64,000 bases of DNA, from positions 62,001 through 126,000 of the forward strand of contig JAQTLL010000001.1 in NCBI GenBank assembly GCA_028714915.1, read 5' to 3'. Shown here one piece after another: positions 18,787 through 27,436 of the stretch (positions are counted from its first letter, which is position 1; every line of letters starts with the position of its first letter). The position numbers and the translations under genes are program-made. The DNA comes from Sulfuricurvum sp. (GTDB taxonomy: Bacteria; Campylobacterota; Campylobacteria; Campylobacterales; Sulfurimonadaceae). A model generated the notes under the pieces. That model was not told where the DNA came from and made no database searches. It saw only the letters and a list, made by a program, of their open reading frames with translations.

Positions 18787-19467
18787 ATGCAACATCCTCT
18801 ACACTGTATTTATTGTCACCATAGTCTCTATAGGCTAAGTGACGGTATGGTCAAGTGTTCTGTGTGCAAAAAAAAATACAGCCCTGAGCGTGTGAATCAA
18901 ATCATTACACTGATGGATCACTTTTGCAAGGATGAAAATGCCCTTACGGCATCGAAAATATTGCACCTCAGTTATGCTACCGTTTTGAAGTATTATCAAA
19001 AATTTCGTCATCTTGCGGCAGAGTATTGTGAAGAACAATACCATCTTCATCGCACAAGTGAGTCTCAATATGAAGAGTACCTGTATATCGAAAAATCCAA
19101 ACGCCATAATAAAAAAGCCATCTTCGACTCCCACAATTTTTTGACATTTGCGTATGGTGAGCATGTTTATACGATTTTAATGCCCTCTCTGGTGGCGTAC
19201 AAACAACAATTTTTAGAAGATAATCTCGAAGAAGTTTATACCAAAGAGTTTTCAAAATTTATGCGAAGCAGCAGAATTATCAAAATATCCGAACACGACA
19301 ATGCCATTACCCGTTTTTGGCACTATTTTGAAACCTTTATTATGTCATTTAAAGGGGTGAGTTCAGAGCTTTTCCCCTATTATCTCAAAGAAGCAGAGTT
19401 TAAATTTAATACACCGATTACGAAACGACAAGAGATATTAGAGCAGTTTTATTTTAAGCGTGTGTAG
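18787..19467 (+). CDS. Degenerate IS1595-type transposase-like protein
   Basis: A 226-residue protein with an N-terminal zinc ribbon (Cys7, 10, 24, 27), a helix-turn-helix region (about 50-75) and a C-terminal part matching the end of IS1595/ISXO2 transposases (HDNAITRFWHYF at 170-181, FKGVSSELFPYYLKEAEF at 188-205). The acidic triad is missing: the usual VEIDES region is YIEKS and the final Glu position is Thr. No terminal inverted repeats are visible and the frame is intact, so a domesticated DNA-binding protein is more likely than an active element. It diverges from the Tat-SQR gene and overlaps the end of the hydrogenase protease gene by 14 bp. Confidence 0.65.
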   Translation: MQHPLHCIYCHHSLYRLSDGMVKCSVCKKKYSPERVNQIITLMDHFCKDENALTASKILHLSYATVLKYYQKFRHLAAEYCEEQYHLHRTSESQYEEYLYIEKSKRHNKKAIFDSHNFLTFAYGEHVYTILMPSLVAYKQQFLEDNLEEVYTKEFSKFMRSSRIIKISEHDNAITRFWHYFETFIMSFKGVSSELFPYYLKEAEFKFNTPITKRQEILEQFYFKRV

Positions 19468-19987
19468 GATACTTAAACGCCTCAATAATCTCTAATAGGG
19501 TTTGCAGTGACTCTTTTTTAACAACATCAATATTACAGCTTTGGAGATAATCAATAATCGCCGCAATATACGTTTCAAAATGAGCACCAAGTTCAACACT
19601 TAACCCCATACGAAACGTAATACTTTTGGGGACAATGCCAAGAACATTTGATTTTGGAAGCGGTTTACCCATCAGCTCAATCATATCCAGACACTGCATC
19701 ACCCCCACTTCATGCGCTCCTCCGCTGTTAAGACCATAGCCGCTGAGCTCGTAGGAGGGGATATTGTAGATACTCCCTGTACTGTCCTCGAGATTGATCG
19801 TATCAAGGATGATAATATGGTCGTTCTCTAAAAAGAGATTGAGGAGGTTGATCCCCTCGACACCGCCGTTGATGATTTGGACATGATCGCTTAAAATATA
19901 ATTGGCACTCAGGTACGCCGCCGCGTAGATGCCGACACCGTCATCCTCTTCCAGTACATTTCCGACACCCAGTATAACGATTGACAT
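19454..19987 (-). CDS. hydD: [NiFe]-hydrogenase maturation protease (HyaD/HydD type)
   Basis: A 177-residue endopeptidase that trims the C-terminal tail of the hydrogenase large subunit after nickel insertion. The start GVGNVLEEDDGVG and the Ni-sensing ligands are in place: the acidic residue at 16, Asp62 (IILDTINLED) and His92 (GGAHEVGV). The expected substrate is the large subunit at 25661, which carries a cleavable tail; the second large subunit at 28816 does not. Three bases separate it from the degenerate paralogue upstream. Confidence 0.9.
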   Translation of the reverse strand: MSIVILGVGNVLEEDDGVGIYAAAYLSANYILSDHVQIINGGVEGINLLNLFLENDHIIILDTINLEDSTGSIYNIPSYELSGYGLNSGGAHEVGVMQCLDMIELMGKPLPKSNVLGIVPKSITFRMGLSVELGAHFETYIAAIIDYLQSCNIDVVKKESLQTLLEIIEAFKYPTHA

Positions 19988-19990
19988 AGA

Positions 19991-20548
19991 TTAAAATCCC
20001 TTGCCGTGTTCGATACTGGGGTTGGCAAACTGTTCGAGTATCTCATCCAAACTCATCAAATCCTCTTTTTGTGTACTGCTAATTCCGCATTTTTTGAGTT
20101 CTTCTACGATAACGTCAATATACTCCAACCATTTTTCGCGCAAGGCAGGGGTTACCCCCACATGAACGCTGATAATATCTTCGGGGACAATACTTACCAT
20201 CGTGGTTTGCGCACAATGGTTTGCCATCGAGCAGATTTGGAGCATTTCGGTTATCTCAACTTCATTTGCCGTTTTTTTAATCCCTTGGTTAGCGATCAGC
20301 TCGTCACCGCTGAGGACATCGATAGACCCTACAACTTTACCGTCATCGGAACTGGTATTGGCAATCACCACAACCTCATACTCTTGCAACAAAGGCATCA
20401 ATCCAAACCCAAGCGTCCCCCCATCGACAATATCCAACGCAGGTGCAAACGTGAAATTTTCTTTGAGGTATTTTCCGGCATAAAGACCAATCCCCTCATC
20501 CATAAAAAATGCGTTTCCCGAACCTATTAATGCTACTTTAGCGCTCAT
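19991..20548 (-). CDS. Degenerate hydrogenase protease paralogue
   Basis: A 185-residue paralogue of the protease that follows it. The N terminus GSGNAFFMDEGIGLYAGKY keeps the fold and Glu18, but the other two metal-ligand positions are changed: the Asp of ILDT is Asn64 (VIANTSSDD) and the His of AHEVG is Asn95 (TANEVEIT). Proteolysis is therefore doubtful; a chaperone or scaffold role in maturation is inferred. The start at 20548 overlaps hypF by 11 bp and avoids a long unsupported N-terminal extension. Confidence 0.8.
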   Translation of the reverse strand: MSAKVALIGSGNAFFMDEGIGLYAGKYLKENFTFAPALDIVDGGTLGFGLMPLLQEYEVVVIANTSSDDGKVVGSIDVLSGDELIANQGIKKTANEVEITEMLQICSMANHCAQTTMVSIVPEDIISVHVGVTPALREKWLEYIDVIVEELKKCGISSTQKEDLMSLDEILEQFANPSIEHGKGF

Positions 20549-22799
20549 TTTTTTCCTTTGTATTGTGGTATGCATAATAAAGCTGTCCCAGCGCAATCCC
20601 CCCGTCATTAATCGGAGTTTGCTGTTGGGCATAAAACCGACCCTCACCAAAACGGCGATAGAGTCGAGACATCAAAGTTTGATTTTGAAATACACCGCCT
20701 CCGATGACGATTGGTAATTTCGGATGTAGAGCAACAAAGCAGTGCATCATTGCCTCAATCGTCGCAATGAATCGGCTAGCAATGAGTCGTTTTGTATCGT
20801 TTTGGGTACTTAATGCAACGATTTGCTCCACCATAAGAGATACATCGATTTCTCGATTGGTCACAGTGAAATCAAACGGCTCTGTAATCTCATCATCAAC
20901 AAAACTCTCCATAATCATCCCCCCCTGCCCCTCATAATCAAGAGTTTGGATAAATCCACCCAATGAGGCAACGGCATCAAATAATCGACCCATCGAACTG
21001 CTCAAGGGTGCGTTGAGTTTTTTCGTCCATATATGGTAAAGCTGACGAATTTCATACTCTAAAAAGGCTTCGGTTGTAGGGGATTTCAGTACCAACACTT
21101 CCTCCAGAGTATACCGCTCAAACAACAGCGACAGCGCAATACGGCGAGGCTCTTTGATCGCTTTGTCACCGCCTAGAAGGGCAAACGGTTTTAAAAATCC
21201 GATCCGCTCAAAACCATGAGTATCGGCAATCATCACCTCTCCCCCCCAAAGGCTCCCGTCTTCGCCGTATCCCGTACCGTCAAACGCAAAGCCAAGCACC
21301 TTTTCATCCAAACTGTACTCCGCCATACAGGCGAGGATATGGGCATAGTGATGTTGAACGCCATAGTGTTCTTTTTTTTGCTCTTGGGCGTAGCGTGTTG
21401 AAGAGTAGTGAGGGTGTAAATCGGTAATGAGCAACGTTGGTTCACAGTCGTAAAACCGTTTAAACGTTTCAATCGTCTTCTCAAAATAGCCATCCGCTTC
21501 GATGCTTCCCAAATCACCGATATGACCGCTGAGCACTATATTTTTCTTGACTCCCAAAGCTATGGCACTTTTTTGATGAGCGCCCACTGCCAAAATAGGT
21601 TTTGTAATTGAATCTCTCAAAGAAATCGTATGCGGTGCAAATCCACGCCCCATGCGCAGCATCACAACACGCCCCTGTGCGATTTGAATTACAGAGTCAT
21701 CGAGAGCATTGACGATAGTGCGATTATGATTCAAAATTCCGTCCACTACATTTCCCAGTCTATGCGCAATCTCTTCGGCTTTTACGATGATGGGTTCGTC
21801 ACTGATGTTGGCACTGGTAGCGATCAGAGGAAAATCAATTGTCTCAAACAGCAATCGATGAAGCGGGGTATAGGGGAGAACTACCCCCAGTCGATCTATC
21901 AAAGGGGCTACGTGCGTAGAGATATTTGTCCCGCTTTTGGAACGGACAATTACAATCGGTTTGATGGCTCCGGTGATATGGACTTTTTCCTCTTCATCTA
22001 TCATGGCATACTCTTGGAGTTGTTCGAGTGAGCCAAACATCACGGCTAGGGGTTTGGCTTTACGGTGTTTGCGATGCCGTAATTCACTCACGGCAGTATC
22101 AGAGGTCGCATCACACATCAGATGAAATCCCCCCAGCCCTTTGAGCGCTATGATTTTTCCCGCTTTGAGCATCTCAACCGCCAAAGCGATGGGGTCACCT
22201 GCTATGCCTAAACCTTTATTATCCAAAAATGTCAGCTTTGGCCCGCAATCAAGACAGCTGATGGGTTCGGCATGATAACGGCGCGAGGTGGGATCGGTGT
22301 ATTCCGCTTCACATTGTGAGCACATCGTAAAATGTTTCATCGAGGTTCGGACACGGTCATACGGAGGGATTTGGAGGATAGTGTAGCGAGGGCCGCAATC
22401 GGTACAGTTGATAAAGGGGTAAGCGTATCGGCGATTACGAGGGTCATCCATCTCGGCTTGACACGCACTGCACAACGCTGCGTCCAAAGGTATAGCGACA
22501 CTCCCAACCCCTAAAGTGCTCTCACGGATTTCAAAATCCGTATAACCGTACACTTCATGCTCAACAATGTCCATAGAGTCGATACGGGCATGTTTGGGAA
22601 GATTTTCTCGCAAAGCCTTGATAAAAGTCTCACACTCTAGCCCTTCGGCTTCAATAACGACTCCATCGCCAGTGTTGATAACAAAACCCATCATCGCATG
22701 AGCCTTGGCTTCACGGTAGACAAAAGGGCGAAATCCGACCCCTTGCACTAAGCCTTTAACAACAATGCCGACGCTTTTATAAGAAGACTCCACCAACAA
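20538..22799 (-). CDS. hypF: Hydrogenase maturation carbamoyltransferase HypF
   Basis: Transfers a carbamoyl group from carbamoyl phosphate to the C-terminal Cys of HypE, the source of the cyanide ligands of the Ni-Fe site. All four parts are visible: acylphosphatase (KGLVQGVGFRPFVYREA), two Cys4 zinc fingers, a YrdC-like domain (KGLGGFHLMCDA, KPLAVMFG) and the Kae1-like domain with HHYAH and DGTGYGEDG. 753 residues, normal length. The start is TTG at 22799, with AAGGA 8 bases upstream inside the end of hydE, or a nearby GTG at 22793; either way it overlaps hydE. Confidence 0.95.
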   Translation of the reverse strand: MLVESSYKSVGIVVKGLVQGVGFRPFVYREAKAHAMMGFVINTGDGVVIEAEGLECETFIKALRENLPKHARIDSMDIVEHEVYGYTDFEIRESTLGVGSVAIPLDAALCSACQAEMDDPRNRRYAYPFINCTDCGPRYTILQIPPYDRVRTSMKHFTMCSQCEAEYTDPTSRRYHAEPISCLDCGPKLTFLDNKGLGIAGDPIALAVEMLKAGKIIALKGLGGFHLMCDATSDTAVSELRHRKHRKAKPLAVMFGSLEQLQEYAMIDEEEKVHITGAIKPIVIVRSKSGTNISTHVAPLIDRLGVVLPYTPLHRLLFETIDFPLIATSANISDEPIIVKAEEIAHRLGNVVDGILNHNRTIVNALDDSVIQIAQGRVVMLRMGRGFAPHTISLRDSITKPILAVGAHQKSAIALGVKKNIVLSGHIGDLGSIEADGYFEKTIETFKRFYDCEPTLLITDLHPHYSSTRYAQEQKKEHYGVQHHYAHILACMAEYSLDEKVLGFAFDGTGYGEDGSLWGGEVMIADTHGFERIGFLKPFALLGGDKAIKEPRRIALSLLFERYTLEEVLVLKSPTTEAFLEYEIRQLYHIWTKKLNAPLSSSMGRLFDAVASLGGFIQTLDYEGQGGMIMESFVDDEITEPFDFTVTNREIDVSLMVEQIVALSTQNDTKRLIASRFIATIEAMMHCFVALHPKLPIVIGGGVFQNQTLMSRLYRRFGEGRFYAQQQTPINDGGIALGQLYYAYHNTKEKNER

Positions 22800-24699
22800 C
22801 GCAGTTTTCCTTCCCGATTGGATAGCTCACATTCATAAGAGGAGGAGTTGTCTTCAAATTTCTCTGTAGACGGCTAAAAAGCGATTGCCCCGCAAAATAC
22901 GACCCGCACAGCACGACATCAGTTGCTTTGGTTTTCCCTCTAATCTCCGTAAGAAGCTCGCTGAAATAATCACCGAATGATTCGAAGATAGAATAGCTAA
23001 GATAGACTGAATCGACACCGCCAATTTTATAGCTGATGATACTGGATAAAAAGGCGACATGGTTAAATCGGTTGTCATGCACTTTGGTATCGATTTGCAG
23101 TCCCCCTTTACCGACAAACTTCAGCGCCTCTTTCATCACCCCTTCGTAGCTTTTTTCTTCCAGTCCCAAAATCATCGCCGTCGCTTCAAAAAGGGTCGCA
23201 TTGCTCTCTTCTAATGCCAACAGCACCTCAAATATTTCAGGAAATTTCTTTTCGATATTTTCCATGAGTCTGTCTGACCCCTCGCGTAATGTTGCTATTT
23301 TCTCTCTAAGAGCAATACCGCTAAAGGGTTTAGGGGGGACGACTCGAATCACTTTTTTACCATCATAATACAAAAACGACGGCTCTCCTTGGAAATAGGC
23401 TCCAACAACTTTGGTTCCGAATTTGTTATGCTCGGCAATGACCGACATAAACGACGCTTCATCTTCCGCCATTGTGTGAAAATTGGCAGATTGGACGGCA
23501 GGGATTTCGGTTTCGAGCTGATTGACTTTGAGGGTAGAAGCAGAGGCAAAACGTTCCATTTTATCAAATAAAACACCCTTGTCATCTTTGATTCCCACCA
23601 GTCCATGCGCAATGCTGAGGGTATCTGTCCCGTACGGCAACCGTGAGGGAAATGAAACACGCTCACCGGAAGCGATAAATTTAATGTCTTTATTGATAAA
23701 CAGGTGCATATCGCTTTGTTCCTGAATATTTAGATCAAAATCCATCACAAAATCAGCGTCGTACGGTGCTTCCACAGCCTTATAGATAATGGTGTCAAGC
23801 CCCAAAAGGGTTAACTCTTTCCCCAGTAAAATCGAAAATCCCTCATCAGGATACTTGACATCAACCGTTAAGCCAAAGGTGCTCCGCAGCGTTTCATCTT
23901 TGAGTGCCACATGGAGAATCGGACGTTCGATGCTCAGCAATGCGTTAAATTCATCATTAATCAAGGAGCAATAGTCAGTGATTTTTATCGCATTGACGAG
24001 CATTAACACCGAACCTTGCTCTAACGTTTGGGCACGGTAAAAAAGCCGATGCCCCATCGTCGTTTTGATTAATACCGTTTTACCGTCACGCAATGCTTTC
24101 GCCGCAACTTCAAACATCGTACGAAAACTCCCTGCATCATTGGCGTAGCGCTCATTTCCCTTATGGATCAGCTTTACGGGGATACCGCATTCATGACACG
24201 AGTTTAACACCTGCTTTTCTCGTCGCCCAAGATTCAATGATTCACTCTCACACACAGAGCATGGTTTCACATACGAAAAGGCGGTATTGCAACGCTCGTA
24301 AGGATAGTGTTCAAAAAAGGCATACTGTCCCCCGCACTGGGTACACTGGGTAAAGGGGTAATAATACCGTTTTGAGGAAGGGTCAAACATCTCTTTTTGA
24401 CAGCTGGGACACAATCCTAGAGCAACCGGATACTCCACCTCAAAATCGGGAATCGTTTCGGGTTCTCCCTCAATATCGTAGTATTCACTTTTTGTCATAA
24501 AACACGAAGCGGGAAGATTAGTTCCGATAGATTCAAGACACTCCTGAAGCTTTTCATCACGGCTATCAAATGCACAAATAATTTTTGTCTTTTGTTGATG
24601 GACAACCGCTTTAATCTCAAATGATCGGATAATCGCAATCAAATAATTTTTAATCGTAGGTTGGGAAAACGGAGTCATCACCTCTAAGGTAAACGCCAT
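22777..24699 (-). CDS. hydE: HydE-like hydrogenase accessory protein (HypF paralogue)
   Basis: A 640-residue HypF relative. Both zinc fingers are kept (Cys97/100/119/122 and Cys147/150/168/171), but the acylphosphatase motif, the YrdC KPLAV motif and the Kae1 HHYAH and DGTG motifs are all missing, so carbamoyl transfer is not expected. Position after hydABC and likeness to HypF match HydE of Wolinella succinogenes, which is needed for making the active membrane hydrogenase. A role in assembling this hydrogenase is inferred. ATG with AAAGGA upstream; a repeat-filled 240-bp gap separates it from hydC. Confidence 0.7.
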   Translation of the reverse strand: MAFTLEVMTPFSQPTIKNYLIAIIRSFEIKAVVHQQKTKIICAFDSRDEKLQECLESIGTNLPASCFMTKSEYYDIEGEPETIPDFEVEYPVALGLCPSCQKEMFDPSSKRYYYPFTQCTQCGGQYAFFEHYPYERCNTAFSYVKPCSVCESESLNLGRREKQVLNSCHECGIPVKLIHKGNERYANDAGSFRTMFEVAAKALRDGKTVLIKTTMGHRLFYRAQTLEQGSVLMLVNAIKITDYCSLINDEFNALLSIERPILHVALKDETLRSTFGLTVDVKYPDEGFSILLGKELTLLGLDTIIYKAVEAPYDADFVMDFDLNIQEQSDMHLFINKDIKFIASGERVSFPSRLPYGTDTLSIAHGLVGIKDDKGVLFDKMERFASASTLKVNQLETEIPAVQSANFHTMAEDEASFMSVIAEHNKFGTKVVGAYFQGEPSFLYYDGKKVIRVVPPKPFSGIALREKIATLREGSDRLMENIEKKFPEIFEVLLALEESNATLFEATAMILGLEEKSYEGVMKEALKFVGKGGLQIDTKVHDNRFNHVAFLSSIISYKIGGVDSVYLSYSIFESFGDYFSELLTEIRGKTKATDVVLCGSYFAGQSLFSRLQRNLKTTPPLMNVSYPIGKENCVVGGVFL

Positions 24700-24829
24700 A
24701 AATATCCTTTGTTAATAAAAATAATAGTTCTTTTATCTCTCTCCCATCGGAGAATTATAAAAAAGCTATTGCGTTCGTCGCAGAAATGACGAGACAATTA
24801 CACCAAATCCTATTAACTGAATATACTCT

Positions 24830-24906
24830 CGTCATTCCGTGCTACGACACGGAATCCAGCGCTCTTAAATACACGAAATGGATCCCGTATCAAGTACGGG
24901 ATGACG
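24830..24906. repeat. Dispersed paired-hairpin repeat, copy 2
   Basis: The best-preserved copy, 77 bp: it opens CGTCATTCCGTG and closes with CGGGATGACG, so the ends form CGTCAT/ATGACG inverted repeats. The internal halves are CCGTG-CTACGA-CACGG and CCCGTA-TCAAG-TACGGG. It lies between hydC and hydE, inside what is otherwise one operon. A partial half-copy (GCAGAAATGACG) is at about 24767-24793. Confidence 0.8.
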
Positions 24907-24939
24907 ATAATGGGTATACATACTTAAAAATAGACGGTA

Positions 24940-25650
24940 TTAATTACCTGTATTATCTTTGACAAATTTAGAACCGCCGATAACGATAGCAATATCTGCC
25001 TCTTTCCAAAAAATCGTTCTCCATACTTGATAGTAAATATGAAAGACTACCCAACAAAGTATCAGCCACATTGATGTGTGATGTGCGATACGAACATCCA
25101 TCTTTGTCCCTCCCGTTACAGCAAGCGTCCAATCCGTTGAAAGATGCAACATCCACGGCCACCATGAACCAATAGAACTAAGACCAGATTCCAACCCATG
25201 CACATAGAGCTGAAGACCCGTTAGAAGCATCCATACTAACAGCAGATGAAAAATTGTAAAATAGACTGTATTGAAACTGTCCGCATGCGATGAATCAAAC
25301 TCTTTTCTACGGTTTAATGTTAAAAGATTAACCAATACCGCTTTAAACTCAGTAATATTTTTTCCATTGGGAATAAGCTTTTTGTACGGCTTTTCAAAGC
25401 GGCTGAAAAAATACAAATACGCGATAAGTACCGACGTTACATCGAAAATAATCGCAATGATAAAGTGCCCGTAACGGTTCCATGCCATAACATATTTATC
25501 AACCGCACCATCAGCAATAAACGTCTGGTAATACGGATGACCGATATAAAGACCCGTCACAACAGCACCAATCATACAAAATGCATTCACCCAATGGATG
25601 ATGCGCATGGCCGGTGTCATACGTTTGACTTGTGTATACCCCTGTTTCAT
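24940..25650 (-). CDS. hydC: Hydrogenase cytochrome b subunit
   Basis: A 236-residue membrane dihaem cytochrome b that anchors the periplasmic hydrogenase and passes electrons to menaquinone. About four membrane helices are visible with candidate haem His in RIIHWVNAF, YGHFIIAI and HHTSMWLILCWVVFHIYY. GGAGCC precedes the ATG. It follows hydB by 10 bp, the normal hydABC order. Confidence 0.93.
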   Translation of the reverse strand: MKQGYTQVKRMTPAMRIIHWVNAFCMIGAVVTGLYIGHPYYQTFIADGAVDKYVMAWNRYGHFIIAIIFDVTSVLIAYLYFFSRFEKPYKKLIPNGKNITEFKAVLVNLLTLNRRKEFDSSHADSFNTVYFTIFHLLLVWMLLTGLQLYVHGLESGLSSIGSWWPWMLHLSTDWTLAVTGGTKMDVRIAHHTSMWLILCWVVFHIYYQVWRTIFWKEADIAIVIGGSKFVKDNTGN

Positions 25651-25660
25651 GATTGGCTCC

Positions 25661-27436
25661 TTAGATACTGCACACAGTATCTACTTTGTAAACAGCAAGC
25701 TCTTTACCTTTGGTATCGACAACGTGTACGGCACAGGCAATACAAGGGTCAAAACTGTGAATGGTTCGGATAATCTCAAGAGGCTGCTCAGGATTGGCAA
25801 CTTTGGTTCCGATCAAACTCGCTTCATACGCACCTAAACGCCCTTTATGATCACGCGGAGCCGCATTCCATGTTGAAGGAACAACCGCTTGATAATTGGC
25901 TACTTTTCCATCCGTAATACTCACCCAGTGACCAAGCGCTCCACGTGGAGCTTCCGCCATACCGCGGCCTTTTGCACTGACACTCACTACATCAAAATTA
26001 AACTCCGTCCATGTGCTCTTATCCCCAGAGGCCACGTTTTTAGCAAGTTCATCGATCCAATCAATCATCACATCCGACATCAATGACGTCTCGATAGCGC
26101 GTGCTGCCGTACGTCCGACCGTACTAAACAGCACTGCGATAGGGAGATTCCCGCGTTGTAAAAACTCTGTAACATATTTCGTAATACGGGCATCTTTCGC
26201 CGCAACACCGATCACCATACGAGCCAACGGTCCTACTTCGACACGAGAATCATTGTAAATCGGTGATTTAATCCAGCTGTATTTCTCTTTGGTTTTCAGA
26301 TACGCGATACCGTCTTCACGTTTGTCAAGCCCTGTATATTCAGGAATGGTTTGCCCCTCATACGGATGGAGAGGCTTGTCCCCTTTGTACCATGCATGGG
26401 TAACGTCTTCAACGATTTTTTCTTCGTCCAACGGAAGGACTTTGGAAATATCTCCATTCATCACTATACCGCTTGGAAAGAGAAGTGCCGATTTGTAAAA
26501 ACCGGTATCATCGAGACGGAAATCGCCATAACTCATATAGTTGAGCAATCCGCCGCCGGTTCCGCCGACCCCTTTGCCTCCCATAAGCTCAGTAAACGTT
26601 GCTTTACTGTCTGTTGCCTCGCCTGCATACATTGTCCCCGCCATATAGACATCGGGCAAATAGGCTTGTTTGACAAATTTACGCCCGGCAAGAAGCAATG
26701 ATTTAAACAGTGCAAGACGTGCAGGGTTTTGAATGTCCTGAACACATGTCACCCCACCAACCACGATACTCTGCGGATGGGGATTTTTACCGCCCAAGAT
26801 CGCCTGCATTTTTGCCAAATCACGTTGGATGTCCAATGCTTGCAAATAGTGAGCAACTCCGATAAGGTTTTGTTCCGGAGTCAGTTTATAATGAGGATTG
26901 CCCCAATATCCGTTTCCGAAAATTCCCAAACGCCCTTGTTTTACGAACTTAGCCACACGATCTTGAATTGCTTTAAATTCACCTTCACCATCCGTAAAAG
27001 GAGATTCACCCGCAACGGTTGCCCATTTGCGAGCTTCCGCAGCTGTTTTTGCCGGATCTGCCGAAAGAGCCGAAACAACATCCACAAAGTCAAGGGCATG
27101 AAGGTGGTAAAAGTGAACCACGTGGTCATGAATATACAACGCACCTTGAATCAAGTTACGCACCAAACGTGCATTTTTAGGGATCGTGATCTTGAATGCA
27201 TCTTCTACTGCTTCGATGGAACGTTGATAGTGCGTCCCTGTACAGACACCGCAAATACGCATTGCCAACAATCCGCAGTCACGTGGGTCACGCCCTTGCA
27301 AAATCGTTTCAATCCCACGGAACATGGTCGAAGAACTGTACGCATCCACAATCGTATTGTTATCATCAATAACTGCTTCAATACGCAAATGCCCCTCAAT
27401 ACGGGTAATAGGGTCAACTACAATATGCTTACTCAT
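25661..27436 (-). CDS. hydB: Membrane-bound [NiFe]-hydrogenase large subunit
   Basis: Catalytic subunit of the respiratory uptake hydrogenase, 591 residues. The proximal nickel motif is RICGVCTGTH (Cys62, Cys65) and the distal one SFDPCIACAVH, followed by a 20-residue tail ending VDTVCSI that the HydD protease should remove. It would be exported with the small subunit through Tat. GGAGAGAG precedes the ATG, which overlaps hydA by 8 bp. Confidence 0.97.
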   Translation of the reverse strand: MSKHIVVDPITRIEGHLRIEAVIDDNNTIVDAYSSSTMFRGIETILQGRDPRDCGLLAMRICGVCTGTHYQRSIEAVEDAFKITIPKNARLVRNLIQGALYIHDHVVHFYHLHALDFVDVVSALSADPAKTAAEARKWATVAGESPFTDGEGEFKAIQDRVAKFVKQGRLGIFGNGYWGNPHYKLTPEQNLIGVAHYLQALDIQRDLAKMQAILGGKNPHPQSIVVGGVTCVQDIQNPARLALFKSLLLAGRKFVKQAYLPDVYMAGTMYAGEATDSKATFTELMGGKGVGGTGGGLLNYMSYGDFRLDDTGFYKSALLFPSGIVMNGDISKVLPLDEEKIVEDVTHAWYKGDKPLHPYEGQTIPEYTGLDKREDGIAYLKTKEKYSWIKSPIYNDSRVEVGPLARMVIGVAAKDARITKYVTEFLQRGNLPIAVLFSTVGRTAARAIETSLMSDVMIDWIDELAKNVASGDKSTWTEFNFDVVSVSAKGRGMAEAPRGALGHWVSITDGKVANYQAVVPSTWNAAPRDHKGRLGAYEASLIGTKVANPEQPLEIIRTIHSFDPCIACAVHVVDTKGKELAVYKVDTVCSI

